Below are positions 31,155-40,002 of a stretch of 64,000 nt of DNA, piece by piece (the first letter of the stretch is position 1; the number at the start of each line of letters is the position of its first letter). The notes under the pieces are model-generated. The model saw only the letters and a program-made list of their open reading frames with translations, was not told the DNA's origin and ran no database searches. This DNA comes from Ornithinimicrobium flavum. GTDB lineage: Bacteria > Actinomycetota > Actinomycetes > Actinomycetales > Dermatophilaceae. Location: the NCBI RefSeq assembly GCF_004526345.1, contig NZ_CP038213.1, forward strand, positions 682,001 through 746,000, in the 5' to 3' direction. A program made the translations under genes and the position numbers.

Positions 31155-32162
31155 GGTGTGGTGACCGGCGAGGCGTTCCAGGCCTTCGTCGAGACTGACG
31201 CGCGGTGCCCACCCCAGCACCTCGTGCGTGCGTCGCTGGTCGAACCAGTGGGCGGTCGCCATCTGGGAGGCGAGGAAGCGCGTCATGGGGGGCTCGGTGA
31301 TCGCCGGGACGCGGGGGAGGCGGGCGGACAGCCGGGCGGAGACCGCGGTGGCGCCCTCGACCGCTGCCCCGAGACCCCAGGCGACCGGTGCGGGCACCCG
31401 CAGCCGCGGGGGCGGGGCCCCGACGGCGCGACAGATGCCGGCCACCAGCTCGCCGATGGGTCGAGGCTCCCCGTTGGTGACGACGAGGGCCTGGCCGCGG
31501 ACGCGGTCGATCCGCTCCAGACCGGCCACGACGGCCTCGGCCGCGTTGTCCACGTAGGTGCTGTCGACCAGGACGGTCCCGCTGCCGACGAGGGCCAGGC
31601 GGCCCTGCCGGGCCCGCTCGGCGAGCCGGCCCACCAGCTGGGTGTCACCGGGGCCCCAGACGAGGTGCGGTCGCAGCGCCGTGACCGCGAGGTCGCCCTG
31701 CCCGCGCTCGTCCGCGGCCAGGGCGAAGAGCTCGGCGGCGGCCTTGGTGCGCGCGTAGTGCCCCTTCGCGTGCATGGGGGAGGCCGGGCCGGCTCCCTCG
31801 CCCACGAGGGAGTGCCCCGTGTGCGCGACGGAGGGGGAGGAGATGTGCACGAGGCGCCCTCCCCCCTGGCCCCGGAGGGCCTCGATGACGCGGCGCGTGC
31901 CGCGCACGTTGATGTCGACGAAGTCGAGCCAGGGGCCGGTCACGTCCACCCGGGCGGCGAGGTGGACGACCGCGTCCTGGCCCCGCACCGCCCGCTCGAC
32001 GGCGTCGCCGTCACGGATGTCGCCGAGCAGCTCGCGGTGCCGTCCGCCGCCGGTGCGGCGCTGCATGGTGGTGACGTCCCAGCCCCGCTCCTCGAGCAGG
32101 TCGGCCACCGCGGACCCGAGCATCCCGCTGGCCCCGGTGACGAGGACCCGCCCGGCGCTCAC
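31152..32162 (-). CDS. oleD: 2-alkyl-3-oxoalkanoate reductase OleD
   Basis: Short-chain dehydrogenase of 336 residues that reduces the 2-alkyl-3-ketoacid made by OleA to the 3-hydroxy acid with NADPH. Extended Rossmann motif VLVTGASGMLGSAVADLLEE at the N-terminus; the catalytic Ser is in VHISSPSVAHTG and the YxxxK pair in HYARTKAAAELF. Matches 3-beta-hydroxysteroid dehydrogenase/epimerase-type OleD. GTG start overlaps the oleBC stop (GTGA at 32159-32162). OleD assignment rests mainly on being third in an oleA-oleBC-oleD operon. Confidence 0.9.
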   Translation of the reverse strand: MSAGRVLVTGASGMLGSAVADLLEERGWDVTTMQRRTGGGRHRELLGDIRDGDAVERAVRGQDAVVHLAARVDVTGPWLDFVDINVRGTRRVIEALRGQGGGRLVHISSPSVAHTGHSLVGEGAGPASPMHAKGHYARTKAAAELFALAADERGQGDLAVTALRPHLVWGPGDTQLVGRLAERARQGRLALVGSGTVLVDSTYVDNAAEAVVAGLERIDRVRGQALVVTNGEPRPIGELVAGICRAVGAPPPRLRVPAPVAWGLGAAVEGATAVSARLSARLPRVPAITEPPMTRFLASQMATAHWFDQRRTHEVLGWAPRVSLDEGLERLAGHHT

Positions 32163-34864
32163 CGGCTCCTCCGGCGGGGCGCCGACCCGCGCACGGCGCG
32201 GGCGACGCGCTCGCGCACCGACCTGCCGTGCAGCCGGGCGTCCGCCCAGTCGGCGAGCGCGCTCCGGTCGACCTTGCTGGCGTGGCGGACGTCGACCGGC
32301 AGCCAGTCGCGCACCAGGACCGCAGCCACGGGCCGGCCGACGACCTCTCGCACGCGGGCGGCCAGCGCCGGCGGTGCCAGGACGCCGGCGCCGCGTCGGG
32401 CACCGGTGAGCCGCGCCGGCCCGGTGGCCCGCTCCTCGGGCACGACGACGAGCACCAGCTGACCGGTCCCGGCCGGCCCCACCTCGACGGCGGCCGCGTC
32501 GAGCACGCCCGGCAGGGTGCGCACCCGGTCCTCCACGGCGTAGGGGGTCACCGGCCCGGAGGCGGTCCGGACCAGGTGCGCCAGCCGCCCCTCCACCCAG
32601 AGGCGCCCCTCGTCGTCCAGGTGCCCGACGTCGCCGGTGCGGTGCCAGCCGGGGGGCCGGTCGGCGGCGTGCTGGACCGCCCAGAGCCGGTCGTAGCGCT
32701 CCTTGACGTGGGCGCCGCGGACGACGATCTCGCCCACGACCCCGGCCTGCGAGGTCAGCTGCTCCGAGGGCACGCCCTCCGGGTCCAGGGGGGCGATCCG
32801 GACCTCCACCCGGGGGAGCGCCGGGCCGACGCAGACGCCCTCCTGGCGGCGGACGTCCGTCGGGTCGAGGAGGGTGGGGTCGTGGCTGGCCACGGGCAGC
32901 GCCTCGGTCATGCCGTAGGGGGTCTGGGTCGCGGCCGAGGGGAGGAGCGCCCGGACCTTCCGCAGCAGCTCCACCGGCACGGGGGCGCCGGCCGACAGGA
33001 CCAGGCGGGGGCCGGCGAGCGCGACGCGGTCGTCCGGACCGAGGTCACCGGCCGTGGCGACCACGTTGCGCAGCGCTGCCGGGGCCGCGAAGACCATCGT
33101 GGCCCCGACGGCCCGCACCGCGTCCGCGAGCGCCCGTGCGGTGAGGGTGTGCGGGGCGGTGACGTCCATGTCCGGGACGGCGCTGGTCAGGCCGAGTGCG
33201 GGGCCGTAGAGCGCGAACGGCGCGAAGGCCGCGACGAGGCTCTCTCCGGGGGAGAAGCCGAAGGTGTCGCGGAGCAGGGCCACCTGGGCACCGAGCCGGT
33301 CCCGGGTGTAGACCACGCCCTTCGGTGGCCCGGTGGCGCCGGAGGTGAAGAGCACGGCGCCGTCCTGCCCCCCGGGGATCGTGGAGGGGTCAGGCAGCTC
33401 CCGCCCGTCGGCGCGTCCCGCCCGGGCCAGGGCCGGCAGCTGGTCCCCTCCCGGCTCGACGAGGATGCGGCGACCGGGCACGCGGGTCGTGGCCGCCAGG
33501 GCGAGTGCGGCCCGGACGCCGACGACGTGGCGGGGGCCGGCGCTGCGCAGGGCGGCGCCCAGCCGGCCGAGCCCGAGACCGGCGTCGGCGACGACCAGCA
33601 CCGCGCCGAGGCGCCAGACGGCGTAGACCACGGTGGTGAGGTCGATCCCGGGGGGGACGAGGACGGCCACCCGGTCGCCACGGCGCACGCCGCGGGCAGC
33701 CAGGCCCCGCGCCACGTCGTCGACCCCGGCGGCCAGCTCGCCGACCGTCACCTGGCGGCGTGCCCCTCCCGGGCCCAGCTCGACGACCGACAGGGCGTCC
33801 GGACGGCTGGTGTCGACGGTCACCGGGACCCGCGGCACCTCGTCGTCGTCCACGCTGTGCGTCCCGTCCCGCCCGGTGTGCGTCGCGTCACGCCCGGTGC
33901 GCCTGCCGTCCCGCCCGGCGGTCACGGTCGTCGTCAGCCAGTCCCAGACGACGCCCACGCCGTCCGGCCGGTCCTCGAGCACCAGGTGCGAGGCGTCGGG
34001 GTAGCGCTGCACGTCGGCCTGGGGCATGCGGCGCAGCAGGTCCTCCAGGTAGCGCTGGCCGAAGACCGGGTCCCGGGTGCCCCAGACGAGCAGCGCCGGG
34101 ACGTCCAGCTCCCCGCAGCCCCGGGCCACCGCATCGAGGGTGGGCCGGCTGCGGTGGTCGTCCTCGAAGGGGATGTCCCGCACGAAGTCGGCGACGGCGG
34201 CGCGCCGGGCCGCCGTCGCGTAGGGGGCGGCGAAGGCGTCTCGCACCGCCCTGCCCAGCGGGGGGAGGGACAGCGCTGTGGTCGCCCGGACGAAGGCAGG
34301 GGTGCGCTCGCACGCGCCCGACAGGAGGGCGGGGGTGCGCGCCAGCCGGATCACGGCGGGCGGGGCGCTGTCACCCGGCTGGTGGACGGCCGTGTTGGTG
34401 AGGACCACCGCGGCCAGCTGGTCGCGGTGCCGCTGCGCCCAGCCCAGGGACACCGGTCCGCCCCAGTCGTGCGCCAGCGTCACGACCGGCCCCTGCAGGC
34501 CCAGCACGGACGTCAGACCGGTCAGGTCCTCGATCCGCTGCGCGAGGGTTCGCGGCGCCCCCGGACGCTCGGACCACCCCATACCGAGCTGGTCGACGGC
34601 GACGACCCGCCACCCGGGCGGCGCCTGCGCCAGCACCCGGCGCCACAGGTAGGACCAGGTGGGGTTGCCGTGCACGCACAGGAGGGTCGCCTCGACCCGC
34701 TCGCCGCGGGCGGCCATCGCCGGGCCGGTGTCCAGCAGGTGCCAGCGTCGGGGGACCCCCTCGGCGTCCGGGGCCGGGACGACCCGGGACCAGGCCGGGT
34801 CCACCCCCGGGGGCGCGGGCCGGGGGAGTCCGACCGGCTCCTGGGCGGCCAGTCCCGAGCTCAC
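32159..34864 (-). CDS. oleBC: OleBC fusion: beta-lactone decarboxylase plus beta-lactone synthetase
   Basis: 901 residues joining two ole enzymes, a fusion known in actinobacteria. The N-terminal alpha/beta hydrolase (1-345) is OleB: CVHGNPTWSYLWR, nucleophile D133 in AHDWGGPVSLG, acid in LVWGTRDPVFG and His in DASHLVLEDRP. The AMP-ligase (about 375-901) is OleC: P-loop LFTSGATGPPKGVVY, YGMTEALPV and RTGDVGHLDDEGRLWVEGR. OleC closes the beta-hydroxy acid to a beta-lactone; OleB decarboxylates that to a cis-olefin. The linker contains a degenerate GRDGRRTGRDATHTGRDG repeat. GTG start overlaps the oleA stop (GTGA), so translation is coupled. Confidence 0.95.
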   Translation of the reverse strand: MSSGLAAQEPVGLPRPAPPGVDPAWSRVVPAPDAEGVPRRWHLLDTGPAMAARGERVEATLLCVHGNPTWSYLWRRVLAQAPPGWRVVAVDQLGMGWSERPGAPRTLAQRIEDLTGLTSVLGLQGPVVTLAHDWGGPVSLGWAQRHRDQLAAVVLTNTAVHQPGDSAPPAVIRLARTPALLSGACERTPAFVRATTALSLPPLGRAVRDAFAAPYATAARRAAVADFVRDIPFEDDHRSRPTLDAVARGCGELDVPALLVWGTRDPVFGQRYLEDLLRRMPQADVQRYPDASHLVLEDRPDGVGVVWDWLTTTVTAGRDGRRTGRDATHTGRDGTHSVDDDEVPRVPVTVDTSRPDALSVVELGPGGARRQVTVGELAAGVDDVARGLAARGVRRGDRVAVLVPPGIDLTTVVYAVWRLGAVLVVADAGLGLGRLGAALRSAGPRHVVGVRAALALAATTRVPGRRILVEPGGDQLPALARAGRADGRELPDPSTIPGGQDGAVLFTSGATGPPKGVVYTRDRLGAQVALLRDTFGFSPGESLVAAFAPFALYGPALGLTSAVPDMDVTAPHTLTARALADAVRAVGATMVFAAPAALRNVVATAGDLGPDDRVALAGPRLVLSAGAPVPVELLRKVRALLPSAATQTPYGMTEALPVASHDPTLLDPTDVRRQEGVCVGPALPRVEVRIAPLDPEGVPSEQLTSQAGVVGEIVVRGAHVKERYDRLWAVQHAADRPPGWHRTGDVGHLDDEGRLWVEGRLAHLVRTASGPVTPYAVEDRVRTLPGVLDAAAVEVGPAGTGQLVLVVVPEERATGPARLTGARRGAGVLAPPALAARVREVVGRPVAAVLVRDWLPVDVRHASKVDRSALADWADARLHGRSVRERVARAVRGSAPRRRSR

Positions 34865-35883
34865 CAGTCGATCTCGACGCAGGTCATGTTGAGGCCCGAC
34901 CCGATGCCCATCATGAGGACCCGGTCGCCGCGCCGGAGGGAGTCGGCCTCCTTGGCCAGCGTGATGGCCACGGCGGCCGGGCCGACGTTGCCCAGGGTGG
35001 GGAAGGTGAGCGGGATCCGCGCGGCGTCGATGCCGAGGGCCTCGGCGGTCCGGCTGGTGTGGACCTTGGACACCTGGTGGACGATGTAGCGGTCCATGTC
35101 GGTCCAGTCGAACTCCTCGGCGGCGTCCCGCCACAGGTCCTTGGCGAGCCCCATCCCGGCCACGAGCAGGCCCTGGGCGTCGGTGCGCATCTCGGTGAAG
35201 TCACCCACGCACAGCTCGTGGTGCTCGGTGGCGGCGCGGGTGACGCCGCCGACGACCCGGTGCCCGTCCGGGTGCTCCGAGGCCCGGCCGAGCAGCATCG
35301 CTGCGGCCCCGGAGCCCAGCGTGAGGGTGGCGAACTGGGTGGTGATGTCCTCGGCCGTCGCGTCCGGCGCGGCCAGCCGGGCCAGGGTCCGCTCCTGCGG
35401 CGTCCGGGACCCCTCCCCGCAGACGACCAGGGCGTAGTCGATCTGACCGGCGTCGATCATGGTCGCGGCCAGCTGAATGCCGTTGACGAAGCCCAGGCAG
35501 GCGTTGGTGAGGTCGAAGTTGAGGCAGGCGGTCGGCAGGTCCAGCGCCCGGTGCACGGAGACCGCGATCGAGGGCTCGAGGTGCTCCCGGGAGACGGAGG
35601 TGTTGACCAGCAGCCCGACGCGGGCGGGGTCGACCCCCGCCTCGGCCAGGGCCTGCCGGCCGGCCTCGATCGCACCCTCCACGAAGCTGTGGCCCTCGGG
35701 CCACCACCGGCGCTCCTCGATGCCGGCGAGCTTGGCCAGCATGCCCGGACGTAGACCGTTGCGACGGTAGGAGTCCCCGATGACCGCCTCGAACTCCTCG
35801 GAGGTCTTGACCTCGGGGGCGTCGATGGCGATCACGGACAGCACCGCGGTGTCGTGGTGCCGGAAGGTGGCGTTGCCGTTCAC
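34861..35883 (-). CDS. oleA: OleA, acyl-CoA condensing thiolase-fold enzyme
   Basis: KAS III-like enzyme of 340 residues that joins two fatty acyl-CoAs head to head, the first step of long-chain olefin synthesis. Catalytic C129 in DLTNACLGFVNG; His in DMDRYIVHQVSKVHT; Asn region in FPTLGNVGPAAVA; SVSREHLEPS carries the conserved Glu/His region. First gene of a minus-strand operon with oleBC and oleD. GTG start chosen with GAGG upstream, agreeing with family length. FabH is an alternative by fold, but the fused OleBC and OleD partners make OleA much more likely. Confidence 0.94.
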   Translation of the reverse strand: MNGNATFRHHDTAVLSVIAIDAPEVKTSEEFEAVIGDSYRRNGLRPGMLAKLAGIEERRWWPEGHSFVEGAIEAGRQALAEAGVDPARVGLLVNTSVSREHLEPSIAVSVHRALDLPTACLNFDLTNACLGFVNGIQLAATMIDAGQIDYALVVCGEGSRTPQERTLARLAAPDATAEDITTQFATLTLGSGAAAMLLGRASEHPDGHRVVGGVTRAATEHHELCVGDFTEMRTDAQGLLVAGMGLAKDLWRDAAEEFDWTDMDRYIVHQVSKVHTSRTAEALGIDAARIPLTFPTLGNVGPAAVAITLAKEADSLRRGDRVLMMGIGSGLNMTCVEIDW

Positions 35884-36028
35884 GGGGTGACCTCGTCTGG
35901 TCGAGGGGGGAGAGGGACAGGCGCCCATTCGACCACAAGGGTCCCGGCTCCGAGGAACCGGACGCCCCTGGTGTGCCACGATGTACGGACGCGGCCGGCC
36001 GCCCGGGTCGCCGGCGGGAAAGGACATC

Positions 36029-36925
36029 ATGATGAGCAGGACCCGTATGCGCCTCGGCGCGCTGGTGACCGCCGGCGCCCTGACCCTCGGGCTGAGCGCC
36101 TGCAGCGGGGACGACGGCGACGCTGCGGGCGACCCGACGCCGCCCGCGAGCACCGCCGACGCCGCCGGAGGCGGCTCCACGCAGGACGCTGCGGGCACCT
36201 CGGAGGGCACGACCGGCTCCGGGCCCGCCACCGAGGCCGCCGAGGGTGAGGAGATCCCGGTGGCCGACTTCCTGGCCCTGCTGCGCGAGCCGGGGGAAGA
36301 GACCCTGTCCAGCTACACCATGACGATGACGATGGACGACGCCGGGCAGCCGGTCGAGGTCGACGGTGCGGTGGACCTGTCGGGGGAGTCCGCGGCGATG
36401 CGGATCGTCATGGGCGTGCCCGACCTGGGCGAGGTCGAGCTGCTCCTGGTGGACGGCACGATGTACATGGCGATGGAGGGCCTGGTGCCGGACGGGAAGT
36501 TCATCGAGGCTCCGCCCGAGCTGACCTCCGACCTGCAGGACCTGGACGACATCGAGGTGTCCGCGATGTGGGACACCTGGGAGGACAGCGCGGAGAAGGT
36601 CGTCTACCTCGGTGAGGACGACGTCGACGGCACGGACATGCGCCGCTACCAGGTCACCGTCGACGGGGAGTCGCTGGACCAGGCGCTGCGCACCGCGGCC
36701 GGCGAGCTCGGGGACGACGCCGCCGCGACCTCGCTCGCGCCGCAGGGACCGGTCGTCTACGACGTGTGGCTGGACGAGGACAACCTCATCCGCCAGCTGG
36801 AGATGGACGTCGAGGGCAGCATGCTGACCATGACGCTGGACAAGTGGGGGGAGCCGCAGGACATCACGGCACCCGCCTCCGACGAGCTCGTCGACCTCTC
36901 GGAGCTCGGCGGCTCGACCGGCTGA
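36029..36925 (+). CDS. secreted lipoprotein, LppX/LprG-like
   Basis: 298 residues. Signal peptide with lipobox LGLSAC (Cys near residue 26), then a low-complexity Gly/Ser/Thr linker. The folded region (about 85-298) has the pattern of the LolA/LppX lipid-binding half-barrel: SYTMTMTMDDAGQPVEVDGA, then LLLVDGTMYMAM, WDTWEDSAEKVVYLG, VVYDVWLDEDNLIRQLEM and MTMTLDKWGEPQDITAP. Family members carry lipids or serve as sensor lipoproteins; cargo unknown. Two adjacent ATG codons; the first is preceded by AAAGG. Divergent from oleA, so a role in handling olefins or other lipids is possible but speculative. Confidence 0.78.
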   Translation: MMSRTRMRLGALVTAGALTLGLSACSGDDGDAAGDPTPPASTADAAGGGSTQDAAGTSEGTTGSGPATEAAEGEEIPVADFLALLREPGEETLSSYTMTMTMDDAGQPVEVDGAVDLSGESAAMRIVMGVPDLGEVELLLVDGTMYMAMEGLVPDGKFIEAPPELTSDLQDLDDIEVSAMWDTWEDSAEKVVYLGEDDVDGTDMRRYQVTVDGESLDQALRTAAGELGDDAAATSLAPQGPVVYDVWLDEDNLIRQLEMDVEGSMLTMTLDKWGEPQDITAPASDELVDLSELGGSTG

Positions 36926-36931
36926 GGATCC

Positions 36932-37606
36932 TCAGCGCGGCGGGAGCACCTCGGTCTGGGCAGGGGTGCTCTCGTCGTCCAGCCGCAGACCGACCGGGCA
37001 GGTGTAGCCGTTGGGCCCGTGGTTGCAGTAGCCGCCAGGGTTCTTGTGGAGGTACTGCTGGTGGACCTCCTCGGCGTAGTAGAAGGGACCGGCCTCCGAG
37101 GCGCTGCGCAGCTCGGTGACGATCGTGCCGTGCCCCGCGCCGGTCAGCACCTCCTCGAAGGCGTCCCGGGTGGCCCTCGCCGCGCGCTCCTGCTCCGGGG
37201 TGGTCCAGTAGACCGCCGAGCGGTACTGCGTGCCGATGTCGTTGCCCTGCCGGTTCGCGGTCGTGGGGTCGTGGTTCTCCCAGAACGCCTTCAGCAGCAG
37301 CTCGGGAGAGATGCGCGCCGGGTCGTAGGCCACGAGCACGGCCTCGGCGTGCCCGGTCCTGCCGGTGCACGTCTCCTGGTAGGTGGGGTTGGGGGTGGAC
37401 CCGCCCATGTAGCCGGCCGCCGTGGTCACCACGCCGGGCAGTCGCCAGAAGATCCGCTCGGTGCCCCAGAAGCACCCCATCGCGACGTAGAGGACCTCCG
37501 TGCCCTCCGGCCAGGGGCCGTGGAGGGAGGTGCCGAGGACGACGTGGCGCTCGGGGATGTCGGGGAGGGGGACGGGCCGGCCGGGGAGGGAGGTGGAGGA
37601 CTGCAT
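36932..37606 (-). CDS. msrA: peptide-methionine (S)-S-oxide reductase
   Basis: 224 residues. Repairs the S form of methionine sulfoxide in proteins. Catalytic Cys in [32 protein letters not shown] and [14 protein letters not shown] are the next conserved blocks; [23 protein letters not shown] follows in two pieces. The resolving-Cys tail [16 protein letters not shown] is near the C-terminus. The N-terminal extension (about 45 residues, ending [11 protein letters not shown]) is usual for actinobacterial MsrA. Start chosen at ATG 37606 (GAGAGGT upstream). Convergent with the lipoprotein gene, 6 bp apart. Confidence 0.96.
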   Translation of the reverse strand: MQSSTSLPGRPVPLPDIPERHVVLGTSLHGPWPEGTEVLYVAMGCFWGTERIFWRLPGVVTTAAGYMGGSTPNPTYQETCTGRTGHAEAVLVAYDPARISPELLLKAFWENHDPTTANRQGNDIGTQYRSAVYWTTPEQERAARATRDAFEEVLTGAGHGTIVTELRSASEAGPFYYAEEVHQQYLHKNPGGYCNHGPNGYTCPVGLRLDDESTPAQTEVLPPR

Positions 37607-37671
37607 ACCTCTCAGTGTCCCACCCGACGTCCGGTGGCGCCCGGGCACCGACCTGTGGCACCTTTCCCCCC

Positions 37672-37963
37672 ATGTCCGCCGGTGACTGGGTCCTGCTCGT
37701 CGTCCTCCCCGTGCTCCTGCTCGTGGTCGGGGTGGTCTCCTGCTGCGGGGGCGGGCCGCGCTGCCGAGGCCCGGCGGATCAGGGGAGGGTTCGGCGGGCC
37801 GCCGGGCTCCTCCGACGTCGGTCCGGACCTCGGTCCCGACGCGGGCCCGGAGCGGCAGCGCGCGGCGGTGCTCTCCGCCCAGCGGCAGGTCCTGCGGGGC
37901 TGGGTCCTCGTCGGTGCCGCCGCGGTCTGGCTCCTCGTGGCGCTCCTCACCCGCCTCGCGTGA
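37672..37963 (+). CDS. small two-helix membrane protein, one frameshift
   Basis: About 97 residues if one base is removed near 37750. The first frame gives [20 protein letters not shown] then VVSCCGG; the second continues [18 protein letters not shown], a Pro/Asp-rich segment and a second helix [19 protein letters not shown]. The GTGA at the end overlaps the next gene, as for a coupled pair, which supports the second frame. I do not recognise a family. The break is an extra G in a G run and probably an error. Confidence 0.6.
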
Positions 37964-39348
37964 GCGCTCCCGAGACCCTGCTGCTGGTCGACGTCGGGTC
38001 CACCTTCACCAAGGCGGCCCTGGTCGACGGCGAGGGGGGCGAGCTCCTGGCCCGCGCGGCGGTGCCCACGACCGTCGGCCCGGGCCGCGACGTGCTCGAC
38101 GGCGTGGTCCAGGTATGTCGAGCCCTGGCCGCACCCGGTCGGGCCCCGGTGCCGGACCCCCTCGACGACGACGCCCGGGACCGCGTCCTGGTCTGCTCCA
38201 GCGCCGGCGGGGGGCTGCGGCTGGCGGTGGTGGGTTACGAGCGCGAGGTGACCGCCGAGGCCGGTCACCGGGTCGGGCTCTCGGCCGGCGCGCGTGTGGT
38301 GCACGTCGCCGCCGGCCCCCTGCGCACGGCCGACGTGGCGACGCTGCGGGCCGCGCGTCCGGACGTGGTCCTCCTGGTCGGGGGCACGGACGGCGGGAAC
38401 GCCGAGGTGCTGCTGCACAACGCCCGCCGACTGGCCCGCGCCCGTGTGGGCGCCCCCGTGGTCGTGGCCGGCAACGCCGAGGCGCAGGGTCCGGTCGCGG
38501 TCGAGCTCGCGAGCACCGGACGGCGGTTCACCCTCGCGCCGAACGTCCTGCCCCGGATCGGCGTGGTCGACCCCGGCGGGGCGCGGTCGGCGATCCGCCA
38601 GGTCTTCCTCGAGCACGTCATCGGGGGCAAGGGCCTGTCCCCGGGACCCCGGTTCGCCCGGCTGGTGCGGGCCGCCACCCCGGACGCCGTGCTGGCGGGC
38701 GTCGAGGTGCTCGCCTCGGTCGCGGGGCAGGACGTGCTCGTCGTGGACGTGGGTGGGGCCACGACCGACGTCTACTCCGTCGTCGAGCCGCAGGGGGAGG
38801 ACGCCACGCTGCGCAAGCAGGTCGTGGCCCCCCTGTGGCACGCGCGCACCGTCGAGGGCGACCTGGGGATGCGCTGGGGCGCGCCGGGTGTCGTCGAGGC
38901 GGCCGGGACCGAGGGGCTCGAGGTCGGCGAGGCGGTGGCGGCGTGGGTCGGACGGGCCCACGTCGACCCCGGGCTGCTGCCCACCTCGGCCGACACCGTG
39001 GACCTCGACCTGCGGCTGGCGGGGCTGGCCGCCACCGTGGCCGCCCGCCGCCACGGCCGCCCGGCCGCACCGGGGGAGCCGCCCCGTCCGCTCGCCGACG
39101 TCGGACTGCTCGTGGGCTCGGGCGGGGCGCTGCGGCACGCACCCCCCGGGCGGGCGGACGCGGTCCTGGAGGGTGTCCTGGCCGACCACGGCGGTGGGTG
39201 GCGTCCGCCGGCGCAGGCCCGGGCCGTCGTCGACACGGACTACCTGCTGCTCGGGGCCGGCCTCCTGGCCCGGGAGCACCCACGCCTGGCCCGCGCGGTC
39301 GTGTCGCCGCTGGCTGCGGGGCTGGCTTCCGGGTGGGCAGCGGGCTAG
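37960..39348 (+). CDS. GlmL/MutL-like ATPase (glutamate mutase L family)
   Basis: 462 residues of ASKHA-type fold: N-terminal [18 protein letters not shown] and a central [19 protein letters not shown] are the two phosphate loops; [17 protein letters not shown] and [16 protein letters not shown] are family-typical. MutL/GlmL proteins sit beside B12-dependent mutases or reactivate them, but no mutase gene is next to it here, so the partner is unknown. GTG start overlaps the small membrane protein stop (GTGA). The TAG stop (39346-39348) lies in the greA -10 box. Confidence 0.85.
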   Translation: MSAPETLLLVDVGSTFTKAALVDGEGGELLARAAVPTTVGPGRDVLDGVVQVCRALAAPGRAPVPDPLDDDARDRVLVCSSAGGGLRLAVVGYEREVTAEAGHRVGLSAGARVVHVAAGPLRTADVATLRAARPDVVLLVGGTDGGNAEVLLHNARRLARARVGAPVVVAGNAEAQGPVAVELASTGRRFTLAPNVLPRIGVVDPGGARSAIRQVFLEHVIGGKGLSPGPRFARLVRAATPDAVLAGVEVLASVAGQDVLVVDVGGATTDVYSVVEPQGEDATLRKQVVAPLWHARTVEGDLGMRWGAPGVVEAAGTEGLEVGEAVAAWVGRAHVDPGLLPTSADTVDLDLRLAGLAATVAARRHGRPAAPGEPPRPLADVGLLVGSGGALRHAPPGRADAVLEGVLADHGGGWRPPAQARAVVDTDYLLLGAGLLAREHPRLARAVVSPLAAGLASGWAAG

Positions 39349-39351
39349 ACT
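39346..39351 (+). promoter_or_regulatory. -10 box TAGACT of greA, built on the glmL stop
   Basis: TAGACT begins with the stop codon of the glmL-like gene. It predicts a greA leader of about 145 nt, with two hairpins in it. Confidence 0.5.
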
Positions 39352-39366
39352 GGGGAGCCGAAGGAC

Positions 39367-39398
39367 GGTCCGGGCCAGGGTGCCCGGACCTTGTGTTT
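39367..39398 (+). terminator. hairpin plus U-rich tract early in the greA leader
   Basis: GGTCCGGGC (39367-39375) and GCCCGGACC (39382-39390) form a perfect 9-bp stem with a six-nt loop, followed by TTGTGTTT. It can end the glmL transcript, or act as an attenuator about 10 nt into the greA mRNA. Confidence 0.6.
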
Positions 39399-39450
39399 GG
39401 GGACACCCCCGCCGCCCGGCACCGTGGCGGCCGACGAACCTACCTGCGCA

Positions 39451-39470
39451 GCGGGGCGCACTCGCCCCGC
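39451..39470 (+). promoter_or_regulatory. second hairpin in the greA leader
   Basis: GCGGGGCG (39451-39458) and CGCCCCGC (39463-39470) form an 8-bp stem with a 4-nt loop, 31 nt before the greA GTG. Confidence 0.45.
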
Positions 39471-39501
39471 CGCGCGCACGCACCAACGAGGAGAGATCAC
39501 C

Positions 39502-39996
39502 GTGAGCGAGACCGCCAGGGCCGCGAGCTACCTGACCCAGGAGGCGTACGACCGCCTCAGGTCCGAGCTGGACCACCTCAAGGGGGATGGTCGCTCCGAC
39601 ATCAGCTCCCGCATCGAGGCGGCGCGGGAGGAGGGCGACCTCAAGGAGAACGGCGGCTACCACGCCGCCAAGGAGGAGCAGGGCAAGATGGAGCTGCGCA
39701 TCCGCCAGCTCGAGCACCTGCTGCAGAACTCCGTGGTCGGGACCGCCCCCGCGGACGACGGGATCGTCGAGCCCGGCATGGTCGTCACGGTCGAGATGTT
39801 CGACGAGACGGAGACCTTCCTGCTCGGCTCCCGGGAGATCATCGGCGACGACAGCGACCTGGACGTCTACAGCGAGCAGTCCCCGATGGGCTCCGCGCTC
39901 CTGGGCGCCAAGCCCGGTGACACCGTGACCTACGACGCCCCCAACGGGCGCTCCGTCTCGGTCAAGGTCATCGAGGCCACGCCCTACCGCGGCTGA
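39502..39996 (+). CDS. greA: transcription elongation factor GreA
   Basis: 164 residues. Enters the RNA polymerase secondary channel and stimulates cleavage of backtracked RNA. N-terminal coiled coil (YLTQEAYDRLRSELDHL to about residue 75) contains the tip IEAAREEGDLKENGGYHAA with the essential acidic pair; the C-terminal domain includes SPMGSALLGAKPGDTVTYDA. GTG start with GAGGAGAG upstream. The greA-DUF4307-mca arrangement is conserved in actinobacteria. Confidence 0.97.
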   Translation: MSETARAASYLTQEAYDRLRSELDHLKGDGRSDISSRIEAAREEGDLKENGGYHAAKEEQGKMELRIRQLEHLLQNSVVGTAPADDGIVEPGMVVTVEMFDETETFLLGSREIIGDDSDLDVYSEQSPMGSALLGAKPGDTVTYDAPNGRSVSVKVIEATPYRG

Positions 39997-40002
39997 CCAC
40001 GG

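Noticed and set aside
28803..32462. 1219-codon plus-strand frame over DUF808, thiolase and oleD
   Set aside because: Spans three real genes on the minus strand; composition is typical of a GC-rich shadow frame.
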